Shown here one piece after another: positions 9,152 through 17,424 of a stretch of DNA of 64,000 nucleotides (positions are counted from its first letter, which is position 1; every line of letters begins with the position of its first letter). Origin of the DNA: Lachnospiraceae bacterium (GTDB taxonomy: Bacteria; Bacillota; Clostridia; Lachnospirales; Lachnospiraceae). The translations under genes and the position numbers were made by a program. A model generated the notes under the pieces. That model was not told where the DNA came from. It saw only the letters and a list, made by a program, of their open reading frames with translations, and searched no databases. The stretch is taken from the NCBI GenBank assembly GCA_016283575.1, contig JAEEND010000025.1, positions 124,001 to 188,000 on the forward strand, written 5' to 3'.

Positions 9152-10018
9152 ATGCATCTGGTTGTAGTGACAGGAATGAGCGGCAGCGGAAAGATTACCG
9201 CACTTAAAATGCTTGAAGATGTGGGTTTTTATTGCGTAGACAACCTGCCTATTCAGCTTATAGAAAATCTCGTAGACCGTGCCATGGTCAAGGGCTCTGA
9301 GCTTTCCAAAGTAGCCCTCGGTCTTGATGCAAGAGCCGACGAGCCCTTTGAAGTAGCCGTCAAGATCCTGGATGAGATAAAAAAACGTGACGTGGTACTT
9401 GATATTCTTTTTCTTGAAACATCCGACGCGGTTCTCATGAAGCGTTATAAGGAATCCCGCCGCATGCATCCCCTCGCGCCAAGCGGTCGTGTGGAAGACG
9501 GTATTTCAAAAGAACGCGAAGTTTTAAAGGAGATCAAAGAGCGCGCCACATACATAATCGATACATCGAACCTTCTTACAAGAGAGTTGAAAGAAGAGAT
9601 CGATTCGATTTTCGTAGAAGGCAAGGAATATAATAACCTGATGGTGAATATCGTTTCTTTTGGATTTAAGAACGGTATCCTGCCGGATGCAGATCTGGTA
9701 TTTGATGTGAGATTCTTGCCAAATCCCTATTACATTGACGAGCTGAAGGAGCTTACAGGTCTCGATAAGCCCGTTCAGGAGTTTGTAATGGGTCATGAAG
9801 AAGCCGGAGAATTTCTCGACAGGCTTGAATCCATGCTGGATTTCCTGATTCCCAATTATGTTAAAGAAGGTAAATATCAGCTTGTGGTAGCCATCGGATG
9901 CACCGGCGGTCATCACAGAAGTGTTACCATTGCCGAAGAATTGTTTAAGAGAATGCACAAGGGTACTTACGGATTGACCCTTTCTCACAGAGACGTAAAT
10001 GTACATAAACAGAGGTAG
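9152..10018 (+). CDS. rapZ: RapZ/YvcJ family nucleotide-binding protein with altered P-loop
   Basis: A 288-residue member of the RapZ (YvcJ) family. In E. coli RapZ delivers the sRNA GlmZ to RNase E and so controls GlmS; in Bacillus YvcJ is a nucleotide-binding protein. The C-terminal hallmarks are present: ELKELTGLDKPVQEFV and AIGCTGGHHRSVTIAEELFK. The P-loop is GMSGSGKIT, with Ile15 where the family has Ser or Thr after the lysine; the codon is ATT. This should weaken Mg-nucleotide binding, although Thr16 follows. It sits in the usual murB-rapZ-whiA order, 2 nt before whiA, but glmR/yvcK, normally between rapZ and whiA, is absent. Confidence 0.93.
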   Translation: MHLVVVTGMSGSGKITALKMLEDVGFYCVDNLPIQLIENLVDRAMVKGSELSKVALGLDARADEPFEVAVKILDEIKKRDVVLDILFLETSDAVLMKRYKESRRMHPLAPSGRVEDGISKEREVLKEIKERATYIIDTSNLLTRELKEEIDSIFVEGKEYNNLMVNIVSFGFKNGILPDADLVFDVRFLPNPYYIDELKELTGLDKPVQEFVMGHEEAGEFLDRLESMLDFLIPNYVKEGKYQLVVAIGCTGGHHRSVTIAEELFKRMHKGTYGLTLSHRDVNVHKQR

Positions 10019-10020
10019 AG

Positions 10021-10830
10021 ATGTCATTTTCCGGAGAAGTTAAAGAAGAACTTTTAAATGTAATTCCTCATGAAGACCATTGCAAAAAAGCTGAATATTT
10101 AGGGTTATATTCTTTTTACAATAAGGGCCCCAGGGAAGAACTGGAAAATTTAGATGAAAACGTTTTAAACAATAATGCTTTAAGAAAATGCTTTACAATA
10201 CGTAATAAAACAATTAATATGGTAACGACAGTCAAAAATGACAGTCCCTTAGATATCGTTAAAAAACCTTGTTGTAAGAAGAGTTTCTTACGCGGAGCAT
10301 TTATATCTTCCGGTTTTATCGGAGATCCTGCGAGAAGCTACCAGTTTGAAATTCTTTCAGAAAGCGAAGACTATGCCAGACTATTAATCCTCATTCTTGG
10401 AGAATTCGCCATAAATGCCAAGGTTCATAAGCGAGGCAAATATTATGTGGTCTATGTAAAAGAAGTTGAAAGCATAATGGATTGCCTTAATATTATGGGT
10501 GCTCACAAGTCCATGATGGAATTTGCCAATGCGCGAATACTTAAGGATGTGAGGAACGATGTCAACAGGCGTAACAATTGTGATATGGCAAACATTTCAA
10601 AAGCAGTTAACGCAGCGTCAAAACAGATTGACGACATCGAGCTTATAAGGAGTACAGTGGGGTTTGAATCCCTTTCGGAAGCTTTGAGAGAGATATGCGT
10701 TGTAAGGCTTAATTATCCGGAAAGTTCCCTGGCTGAGTTAGGATCCTACCTGAATCCGCCCATCGGAAAATCCGGTGTAAATCATCGACTTAGGAAAATA
10801 AGTGAGTTTGCTGATAGCTTACGAAAGTAA
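10021..10830 (+). CDS. whiA: Sporulation/cell-division regulator WhiA, shortened N-terminal domain
   Basis: A DNA-binding protein of the WhiA family, with a degenerate LAGLIDADG homing-endonuclease fold and a C-terminal helix-turn-helix. It has 269 residues where the family usually has a little over 300. Family signatures are FSGEVKEELLNVIPHEDHC at the start, CCKKSFLRGAFISSGFIGDP, KRGKYYVVYVKEVESIMDCL and the HTH end SYLNPPIGKSGVNHRLRKIS. The missing residues map to the first LAGLIDADG half, after residue 35. The start lies 2 nt after the rapZ stop. In Bacillus WhiA affects cell division and chromosome segregation. Confidence 0.93.
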   Translation: MSFSGEVKEELLNVIPHEDHCKKAEYLGLYSFYNKGPREELENLDENVLNNNALRKCFTIRNKTINMVTTVKNDSPLDIVKKPCCKKSFLRGAFISSGFIGDPARSYQFEILSESEDYARLLILILGEFAINAKVHKRGKYYVVYVKEVESIMDCLNIMGAHKSMMEFANARILKDVRNDVNRRNNCDMANISKAVNAASKQIDDIELIRSTVGFESLSEALREICVVRLNYPESSLAELGSYLNPPIGKSGVNHRLRKISEFADSLRK

Positions 10831-10841
10831 GAGGAGGATTT

Positions 10842-11099
10842 ATGACAAAGAAAGATATTACCATTAAACTTGCAAGCGGCCTGGAAGCTCGTCCCGTTGC
10901 TATGCTTGTTCAGATCGCAAGCCAGTTCGACAGCACCATTCATATCGAGACTTTGGATAAAAAAGTAAATGCCAAATCCATTATGGGTATGATGAGTCTC
11001 GGATTGGATGCAGGAGAAAAGGTTACTGTTGTGGCAGATGGTAACGATGAAGAAAATGCTGTTACAAGCATTGAAGAATACTTAAACGGCGCAAAGTAA
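10842..11099 (+). CDS. crh: Crh-like HPr-family protein lacking the PTS histidine
   Basis: An 85-residue HPr-fold protein. The PTS phosphorylation site GLHARP is GLEARP here: Glu15 (codon GAA) replaces His15, so it cannot carry the PTS phosphate. The Ser46 site is intact in the context VNAKSIMGMMSLG, the segment that HprK and CcpA recognise. This is the pattern of Bacillus Crh, which has Gln15, and the position after whiA is the same as in Bacillus. It is therefore probably a signalling partner of HprK and a CcpA corepressor, not a sugar phosphocarrier. A strong ribosome site (GAGGAGG) precedes the ATG and the gene ends the operon. Confidence 0.9.
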   Translation: MTKKDITIKLASGLEARPVAMLVQIASQFDSTIHIETLDKKVNAKSIMGMMSLGLDAGEKVTVVADGNDEENAVTSIEEYLNGAK

Positions 11100-11133
11100 T
11101 AAAAGACATAAAAAAAGCCCCTAAAAAGGGAGG

Positions 11134-11167
11134 ATGCCAAGCAAGTTATCTTGCTTGGCATTTATTA
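11134..11167 (+). terminator. Terminator after the crh-like gene
   Basis: A perfect 12-bp stem, ATGCCAAGCAAG with CTTGCTTGGCAT, loop TTAT, then TTATTA. It ends the hprK-crh run. Confidence 0.75.
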
Positions 11168-11401
11168 TGAAAAAGTTTTAAAAGTATTTAGCAACTTGTT
11201 GTAAGCTTTATCTGTATCTTATGGTATTAATATAAAGCATATTCTTTACAAATACGTGTTATGTAAATTAACAAACGGAAAATAAAATATGAACAAATTA
11301 TGAACGAGACGACTGAAAACTAGTCGTCTCGTTGATACAATAGAAATTTTCAATTAAAATTAACAGACAATTAACAGAAATATTCTTCTAATTCAAAGAA
11401 A
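11168..11401. other. Intergenic region with a strong hairpin
   Basis: About 230 nt of A/T-rich sequence between convergent genes. AACGAGACGACT (11303-11314) pairs perfectly with AGTCGTCTCGTT (11322-11333) around a 7-nt loop. There is no clear U-tract on either strand, so it may be a transcript-end or stability structure for the cyclophilin gene. I see no gene here. Confidence 0.5.
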
Positions 11402-11896
11402 TCATTCGGCGATTTCTACAGACACGGTTTCCATAACTTGGTCTTCGTAAGGTCTGTCACCCCAGTCAGTCTTTGTTTCGGCAATCTTATTTACAACTTC
11501 CATACCTTCAATAATCTTACCAAAAGCAGCATAACTTCCGTCTAAGTGAGGAGCATCCTTATGCATGATAAAGAACTGGCTTCCTGCGGAATCGGGATCC
11601 ATGGAACGAGCCATGCTGATGACACCTGCTGTGTGCTTTAAGTTATTCTCAACACCGTTTGATGAAAATTCTCCCTTAATTGAATAGCCGGGGCCGCCCA
11701 TGCCGGTTCCTTCGGGATCTCCGCCCTGGATCATGAAGCCGTTTATGACACGGTGGAAGATAAGACCGTTATAAAAGCCTTTCTCGCAAAGCTCTACGAA
11801 GTTTTTAACGGTAATAGGGGCAACATCGGGATATAATTCAAGCTTCATTACATCACCGGTGGACATTTTGATGGTAACAATAGGATTTTTACTCAT
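11402..11896 (-). CDS. Cyclophilin-type peptidyl-prolyl isomerase
   Basis: Catalyses cis-trans isomerisation of proline peptide bonds to help folding. At 164 residues without a signal peptide it should be cytoplasmic. Cyclophilin motifs are present: FVELCEKGFYNGLIFHRVI, the catalytic-pocket segment GFMIQGGDPEGTGMGGPGY, and AGVISMARSMDPDSAGSQFF. The start at 11896 has AAAGGAG five to six nt upstream. A longer reading from 11971 lacks a ribosome site and would overlap the divergent GNAT gene's leader. Confidence 0.95.
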   Translation of the reverse strand: MSKNPIVTIKMSTGDVMKLELYPDVAPITVKNFVELCEKGFYNGLIFHRVINGFMIQGGDPEGTGMGGPGYSIKGEFSSNGVENNLKHTAGVISMARSMDPDSAGSQFFIMHKDAPHLDGSYAAFGKIIEGMEVVNKIAETKTDWGDRPYEDQVMETVSVEIAE

Positions 11897-11973
11897 AATT
11901 ACTCCTTTATGATTTTTATTGGTACGTTTATGATATGATGAAATTGTGGAATTGTAAATCCGGAGGCGCAAGA

Positions 11974-12780
11974 ATGAAAAGAATTGTTCTTTTTACGGAT
12001 GAACTTAATACACAGGCGCTGGAACTTTTAAAAGAAAACCTTGAACAAAACGGCTGCAGCCTCGATGCGGAGGAATCTCCGGATTCCTATTCAGTGCGGG
12101 AAGGGGATCTGATAATCACGGATTCTTATAAAGTCTATCGCCATTTTAACGGCAGATGTCTGATCCTTATCGAAAAGCCCGAGGACATGGATGCGTTCAG
12201 CGGCGCTAAATATTTCGTAATGGATCCTGAATATGCAGAGTTTGATTATTATGAAAAAATCTACAGAAGACTCAATAATCTTCCTTGGGATATTCTTGAG
12301 ACGGAGCGCCTTCTTTTGCGGGAGACGGTGGAATCGGATGTGGATACATTCTATAAAATATACAAAGACCCCGACATGACGAGATTCACGGAAAAGCTCT
12401 ATGACGATCCCGAAGAAGAAAAGAAATACGTGACGGAATACCGCGAAAAGGTATACGGGACTCAGGGCTTCGGCATATGGACGATAATTGAAAAGAAAAC
12501 CGGTGACATCATCGGAAGAGCGGGGCTTGTTTCAAGAGCGGGCTTTGACAATATAGAGCTTGGTTTTGCCGTTGATAAAGGGCACTGGAACATGGGATAT
12601 GGTACGGAAGCTGTGAAGGGATGTATCGAATATGCTAAAGCGCATGATCTCATGCCGTTGCAGGCGTTGGTGATTAACGGAAACAGGGCTTCCGAAAGAT
12701 TACTTGAAAAAGCAGGACTTTATTTTCGGGAAAAAGTAAATGTGAGCGGTACGGAATATGACAGATGGATCACAGATTAA
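11974..12780 (+). CDS. GNAT family N-acetyltransferase with an extra N-terminal domain
   Basis: A 268-residue protein. The first 100 or so residues (MKRIVLFTDELNTQALELLK...) have no family I recognise; they look like a small alpha/beta domain. Residues about 105-268 are a RimJ/RimL-type GNAT fold: ERLLLRETVESDVDTFYKIY, the acetyl-CoA loop region ELGFAVDKGHWNMGYGTEAV and ALVINGNRASERLLEKAGL. The acceptor is unknown. GGAGG lies 7 nt before the ATG, and the divergent cyclophilin gene starts 77 nt away, so the two leaders overlap. Confidence 0.85.
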   Translation: MKRIVLFTDELNTQALELLKENLEQNGCSLDAEESPDSYSVREGDLIITDSYKVYRHFNGRCLILIEKPEDMDAFSGAKYFVMDPEYAEFDYYEKIYRRLNNLPWDILETERLLLRETVESDVDTFYKIYKDPDMTRFTEKLYDDPEEEKKYVTEYREKVYGTQGFGIWTIIEKKTGDIIGRAGLVSRAGFDNIELGFAVDKGHWNMGYGTEAVKGCIEYAKAHDLMPLQALVINGNRASERLLEKAGLYFREKVNVSGTEYDRWITD

Positions 12781-12808
12781 TGCTGTGGTAACTGCAGTTT
12801 AAATATGT

Positions 12809-12831
12809 TATAATGATTCACACAGTGTGAA
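12809..12831 (+). promoter_or_regulatory. Promoter -10 and palindromic operator candidate before the receiver gene
   Basis: A perfect -10 box TATAAT (12809-12814) is followed at the expected start point by TTCACACAGTGTGAA (12817-12831), a 15-nt palindrome with arms TTCACA and TGTGAA. No good -35 is seen (TGGTAA at the right distance). The palindrome is placed where a repressor would block transcription. Confidence 0.45.
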
Positions 12832-12856
12832 AAAAATAACACAGAGAGGGGCAATC

Positions 12857-13231
12857 GTGGCTAGAAAACACATATTGATCGTGGATGATGATGTGGATAT
12901 GCTTAAGGTTCTGAAGGTTTTTCTTCAGGATGATTATCAGGTTACCATTGTTGACTCAGGTAAACAGGCTTTGGAATACATGCTAAAGCACACTCCGGAT
13001 CTTATATTGCTTGATTACATGATGCCTCTGTTTGACGGGCCTCATGTGTTGGAAATACTCAGAAAACGGGAAGAGTCAAAGAACGTTCCCGTATTGTTCT
13101 TAACTTCGGTAACGGAGAGGGACAAGATTTTGCAGTGTCTCGCTCTTAATCCTCAGGGGTATCTTGTTAAACCCATTTCCAGAGAGGAACTCTTGCAAAG
13201 AGTGGCAGAAGTCTTTGAACCCAAGGAATGA
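12857..13231 (+). CDS. Stand-alone response regulator receiver domain
   Basis: A 124-residue protein made only of a CheY-like receiver domain. Visible are the acidic pocket LIVDDDVDML, the phospho-acceptor aspartate in DLILLDYMMPLFDG, the Thr/Ser switch in VLFLTSVTERD and the lysine in GYLVKPISREELL. There is no output domain and no kinase gene beside it, so the partner is unknown; chemotaxis, a phosphorelay or a c-di-GMP circuit are possible. The start is taken as the GTG at 12857, preceded by AGAGGGG. An earlier GTG at 12827 would lie within the operator palindrome. Confidence 0.88.
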   Translation: MARKHILIVDDDVDMLKVLKVFLQDDYQVTIVDSGKQALEYMLKHTPDLILLDYMMPLFDGPHVLEILRKREESKNVPVLFLTSVTERDKILQCLALNPQGYLVKPISREELLQRVAEVFEPKE

Positions 13232-13237
13232 TTACAA

Positions 13238-13268
13238 AAAGAGTGCAGTTCATGCACTCTTTCTTTTG
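13238..13268 (+). terminator. Terminator after the receiver gene
   Basis: AAAGAGTGCA pairs with TGCACTCTTT around GTTCA, followed by CTTTT. Confidence 0.8.
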
Positions 13269-13294
13269 AATATACATTGGAGGTATGTGAGTAA

Positions 13295-14488
13295 ATGTTA
13301 AATGCTTCGTATAAGGATATGCTTTCTAAAAAATCCGTGATCAGGGAATTATCCGAATTCGCCAATAAAAGAGGCGAAGAGATCGGATATGAAAATGTCT
13401 TTGACTACAGTCTCGGAAATCCTTCCGTGCCTGCTCCGGAAAAATTCACAAAGGCTCTTATCAACATACTTGAAACCAAGGATCCCATGGAGATTCACGG
13501 TTACAGTCCGAGCCTCGGTATCCCTTCCGTAAAAGAAGCGGTTGCTGAGTCCCTTAATGAAAGGTTCGGAATGAACTATGAAGGTAAGCACATATTCATG
13601 ACCAGTGCTGCGGCGGGTGCCATTGCCCATGCCCTTCGCGCGGTAACTGAGCCGGGTGATGAAGTGATCATTTTTGCGCCTTACTTCCCCGAATATATTC
13701 CATATATAACCGGCGCAGGATGCAAGGTCAGGGTTGTTCCGGCCAACACAGAAGATTTCCAGATTAACTTCGAAGAATTTGAGAAGCTCTTAACCCCCTC
13801 TGTTAAGGCTGTTCTCGTAAATACACCAAATAACCCTACAGGCGTTGTATATTCTACCGCCACCATTAAGAAACTTTCTTCCCTGTTAAAAGAAAAATCT
13901 CATGAATTTGGTTTTAATATTTACTTAATTTCCGACGAACCATATCGTGAAATAGTATTCGGAGGTGTAGAATCTCCTTATGTATCGGCTTATTACGATT
14001 ATTCCATTTCATGTTACTCATATTCAAAGTCCCTTTCTCTCCCCGGAGAAAGAATCGGTTACATTGCAGTAAACCCCGCAAACCCCGATGCCGCCACCAT
14101 TGTTAATATGTGCGGTCAGATCTCAAGAGGCACAGGCCACAACTGCCCTTCATCCCTCATGCAGTACGGAATTACCGAAGTGCTCTATGAAACCTCCGAT
14201 CTAAGTGTTTATGAAAAGAACATGAATATTTTATATGACGAACTTGTGCGCCTCGGATTCACGGTTGTGAAGCCCGGTGGAACCTTCTACATTTTCCCCA
14301 AAGCACTGGAAGATGATGCGGTTGCTTTTTGTAAGAAGGCTTTGAAATATGATCTGGTGCTGGTACCGGCAGATTCTTTTGCGTGTCCCGGATATTTCAG
14401 GATGGCATACTGCATTGATACCGAGAAGGTGGAACGCTCCATAGAAGCCCTTCGCACGTTCGTTAAAAGCGAATACCCCGCAAAATAG
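13295..14488 (+). CDS. Pyridoxal-phosphate-dependent class I/II aminotransferase
   Basis: A 397-residue fold-type I aminotransferase. The region FDYSLGNPSVPAPEKF binds substrate, GYSPSLGIPSVKEAVA and TSAAAGAIAHALRAV bind the cofactor phosphate, NTPNNPTGVVYS carries the conserved Asn, ISDEPYREIVF the Asp, and SYSKSLSLPGERIGYIAV the Schiff-base lysine. The family transfers amino groups between amino acids and 2-oxo acids; specificity (aspartate or aromatic-type) cannot be fixed from sequence. A 12-nt gap to the next gene suggests co-transcription with the two membrane proteins downstream, perhaps only by position. Confidence 0.93.
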   Translation: MLNASYKDMLSKKSVIRELSEFANKRGEEIGYENVFDYSLGNPSVPAPEKFTKALINILETKDPMEIHGYSPSLGIPSVKEAVAESLNERFGMNYEGKHIFMTSAAAGAIAHALRAVTEPGDEVIIFAPYFPEYIPYITGAGCKVRVVPANTEDFQINFEEFEKLLTPSVKAVLVNTPNNPTGVVYSTATIKKLSSLLKEKSHEFGFNIYLISDEPYREIVFGGVESPYVSAYYDYSISCYSYSKSLSLPGERIGYIAVNPANPDAATIVNMCGQISRGTGHNCPSSLMQYGITEVLYETSDLSVYEKNMNILYDELVRLGFTVVKPGGTFYIFPKALEDDAVAFCKKALKYDLVLVPADSFACPGYFRMAYCIDTEKVERSIEALRTFVKSEYPAK

Positions 14489-14500
14489 GAGTTTTTTCTT

Positions 14501-16066
14501 ATGAAATTCTTTGTTAAACACAAACGCATGATAATTGCAGTAATTTTAGGATGCTTACCGCTCTTATATGCGATTTTAAGAACTTTCTTTGATGGCCATA
14601 CCCTGCATTCCGTATGGATCGGCGCATCTGAATGGAACGACGAGTTATTTTATTATAAGCAGGTGGATGCCATGGTTAAGTATGGTATTCCCCAGGGTTA
14701 TTTTGGATTTAACGAAAGCCATGGCCTGTATCTTACATTTGCTGCATGGAGCCCTGTACTTCTTATGCCCTGGGCGATATTCGGCAAAATCTTCGGATGG
14801 AGCATGATAAGCCCTGTAATAGTCAATATAATCATGCTTTCAATTGCCATGTTCATATTTGGCTTCTACTCAAAGTTTGATTACAAAAAGGCTGCCATGG
14901 CAGTGGCGCTGTTCTTTTTGTTTGTACCTTTTTCAAGATATATACTTTCCGGAATGCCGGAGATTATCGTTATTTCTCTGTTGCTTATAGTGATGGGGTT
15001 CATGGTGGGATACGACGAAGACGGCGCGGACCGTGATAAATATGGAAAGATCATTGCTATGTTTATCCTGCTTTTTATTCTGACACTGATGCGTCCATAC
15101 CTCATCATGTTTATGATGGTGCCGGCGTTCTATCTTGTACGTAAAACGAAGCATGGATACTGGATATCTCCATTGGCAGTTATCATTTCACTCTTTGTTT
15201 ATCTCATAATAAACAAGGCTTTCGGAGCGCCTTATTTTACGCCCCTTTACAGAACCGACTGGCTCAAAGCCTTTTTAAATGATGGCTTTATGGGTGGCGT
15301 ACTTGAAACCCTCAGAACCATAAAGCAATACGGATATAATGTGTTCTATAACATGATAGACGGCGTTGTGAACGGACTTTGCCCCGGCGCTTATTTCATC
15401 ACACATTGCATGTTTATAGGCATTTTCCTTGTGGATTTTATCGTAAAGCTTGTGAAAAAAGAAAAGGGACGTTTTATTTCTTTTACCATGCTATTTACCA
15501 ATACAGGTATGTTCTTTGCAATCCTTCTTATGTACAAGCTGTTTGAAGGAAGCAAGCACTTGCTTACTTTTATCGCCGTTGACATCTTTGTCATGGTGGC
15601 GGTTGTGAGCTTCAGAGAGCTGTTTTCCGTTATTTTAGCAGTATCTTTTGTATGGCTTTATATGATAAAGGCGGTTTCGGATTATGATTATGCGGTACCC
15701 TACAGGGATGAGACCCACGAAGAGATTGCGGCTTTATCAAAAGAAATTGCACCCGACATGGTGCTTACGGGAGAAGTATCCTGGGATAATACCATTGCTC
15801 TGGTGTTCTATGATACGGATAAATATACCGGTGAAGCCGTGATGACAGCGTGGCAGCAGCTTTATGCAACTCCCGCAGGCTATGGAATCAGCTTCTGTAC
15901 CGATGAATATCTTCTTGATAACCTGGGAGACTTAAAGTGTAAGTATATGATCACTCCCGCAGACGGCGTGGTGGGCGATACAGTCATCAATAAAGGCGGT
16001 ACCGTTATAGGCGAGAATGATAAAGTAAAGATTATAGATATTTCAACAATGGCTATTTATGAATAA
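14501..16066 (+). CDS. Polytopic membrane protein, GT-C glycosyltransferase-like
   Basis: A 521-residue protein with about ten hydrophobic segments and a C-terminal soluble part from about residue 410. After the first membrane segment the outer loop carries acidic residues in the context ASEWNDELFYYKQVDAM, the position where GT-C glycosyltransferases bind a metal and a lipid-linked sugar. I do not recognise a named family. If it is a GT-C enzyme it would use a polyprenyl-phosphate sugar donor outside the membrane for glycan or protein modification. It overlaps the next gene by 8 nt; the pair is probably one functional unit. Confidence 0.65.
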   Translation: MKFFVKHKRMIIAVILGCLPLLYAILRTFFDGHTLHSVWIGASEWNDELFYYKQVDAMVKYGIPQGYFGFNESHGLYLTFAAWSPVLLMPWAIFGKIFGWSMISPVIVNIIMLSIAMFIFGFYSKFDYKKAAMAVALFFLFVPFSRYILSGMPEIIVISLLLIVMGFMVGYDEDGADRDKYGKIIAMFILLFILTLMRPYLIMFMMVPAFYLVRKTKHGYWISPLAVIISLFVYLIINKAFGAPYFTPLYRTDWLKAFLNDGFMGGVLETLRTIKQYGYNVFYNMIDGVVNGLCPGAYFITHCMFIGIFLVDFIVKLVKKEKGRFISFTMLFTNTGMFFAILLMYKLFEGSKHLLTFIAVDIFVMVAVVSFRELFSVILAVSFVWLYMIKAVSDYDYAVPYRDETHEEIAALSKEIAPDMVLTGEVSWDNTIALVFYDTDKYTGEAVMTAWQQLYATPAGYGISFCTDEYLLDNLGDLKCKYMITPADGVVGDTVINKGGTVIGENDKVKIIDISTMAIYE

Positions 16067-17285
16067 TTTTAAGAAAGAACAGACAGCAAAAAGAATAGAT
16101 TATTTTTTCTTTACCATGCTTACCATAGGCATGTTTGTTGTCATGTTCTTTTTGACACTTAAGCAGGCAACCAATGTAGGTACGGGAGCGTATCACTCTG
16201 ATATCTTAGCCTACATGCAGGAAGTGCTGGGTGAAGAATCGGGTTACCCTTTCCCTTACAGATTGTTCTTTTGGATGGTACGTGCTGTTTCTTTAGCAAT
16301 GCCTGTTGAGCAGGCTATGGCTTTCACTGTGGCTATTCTCAATGCTGTTTCCATGGTTTTGGTCAAATATTATTTTGATCTCTATGAAGATGTTTCTTTT
16401 CATGAAGGAAATGTTCTTTTGCGCAGGCTTTCACTTTCTGCGTTGATCCTTGGGATATTCACGTCCTCAATGTTAATTAACCCTTTGAGAATGTCACTTA
16501 AAGGCGGAGAGCAGTATTACCTTGGTGTTTTCACCGGCAATCCCTGGCACAATCAGACTTACCTCGCTACAAGACCCTTTGCGATTCTTGCTTTCTTTGT
16601 ATTTATATTCATATTAAAGAATTACGAGTACAGAGCCAATGTTAAGGACTATATAGTCTTTTCGGTGAGCCTGCTTCTCACTACCATGACCAAGCCCAGC
16701 TTTACATTTGTGTTCGTGTCTGCGGCAGGAATCTATATGCTTATCCGTCTCTGCATGAATTCCTTTGCTACTTTTAAAGAGACTGTATTGCTGGGACTTA
16801 CCTTTGTGCCTACATTTATAGAGTTGATACGCCAGTATTTCGGTGTCTTTGCTCCTGCAGCCCCCGGAGAAGAAAGGGGAATTACCCTTACTTTCTTTGA
16901 AGTGTGGAGCAATGAATGCACCAATATTCCCAGAGCCATTCTTTATGCAAATCTATTTTCCTTAGTAGTGTTAATCATATTCATTAAAGAAATCTTAGAT
17001 GACATTCCATATTTATTTACGGTGATGTTATTCTTTGTGAGCCTTTTTGAAGCTGCATTTCTTGCTGAAAAAGGCTATCGCTTCTATGACTTTAATTTTT
17101 CATGGGGCTATATGCACGGAATCTTTTTCCTGACCCTTATGTCAGCAGAAAAGCTTTACCGCGCAGCAGTACGTGAAGAAACCGAGAAGTACAAAATAGT
17201 CATAGGTTTTCTTTCTTTTATCCCTCAAGTTTTGTCGGGCATTTTCTATTTAATAAGAATCCTCGGCGGTGCCATGTACTATTAG
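16059..17285 (+). CDS. Polytopic membrane protein, partner of the preceding GT-C-like gene
   Basis: A 408-residue integral membrane protein with about nine hydrophobic segments. The first outer loop has an acidic residue after HSDILAYMQEVLGEESG followed by YPFPYRLFFWM, and a later loop has GNPWHNQTYLATRPFA; both layouts recur in membrane glycosyltransferases of the GT-C fold. There is no recognised named family. The 8-nt overlap with the upstream gene points to translational coupling. A role in a surface glycan is plausible but unproven. Confidence 0.55.
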   Translation: MNNFKKEQTAKRIDYFFFTMLTIGMFVVMFFLTLKQATNVGTGAYHSDILAYMQEVLGEESGYPFPYRLFFWMVRAVSLAMPVEQAMAFTVAILNAVSMVLVKYYFDLYEDVSFHEGNVLLRRLSLSALILGIFTSSMLINPLRMSLKGGEQYYLGVFTGNPWHNQTYLATRPFAILAFFVFIFILKNYEYRANVKDYIVFSVSLLLTTMTKPSFTFVFVSAAGIYMLIRLCMNSFATFKETVLLGLTFVPTFIELIRQYFGVFAPAAPGEERGITLTFFEVWSNECTNIPRAILYANLFSLVVLIIFIKEILDDIPYLFTVMLFFVSLFEAAFLAEKGYRFYDFNFSWGYMHGIFFLTLMSAEKLYRAAVREETEKYKIVIGFLSFIPQVLSGIFYLIRILGGAMYY

Positions 17286-17332
17286 GACCCGTTTCTTTAT
17301 AATCTTTTAATAAAATTACCACATCTTATTTG

Positions 17333-17399
17333 TTGACAATTGATAATGGTGGGTGTAGTGTATCAATAGAAATTAGCACTCGAGTGGTTTGAGTGCTAA
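17333..17399 (+). promoter_or_regulatory. hrcA operon promoter with CIRCE operator
   Basis: A perfect CIRCE element: TTAGCACTC (17373-17381), nine-nt spacer, GAGTGCTAA (17391-17399). A consensus -35 TTGACA lies at 17333-17338, with a weak -10 (TAGTGT) 17 nt further on. CIRCE is the binding site of HrcA, encoded by the first gene of this operon, so the operon is autorepressed and induced by heat or misfolded protein. Confidence 0.97.
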
Positions 17400-17424
17400 C
17401 AGCACCCGAAAGAAAAGGTGAACC

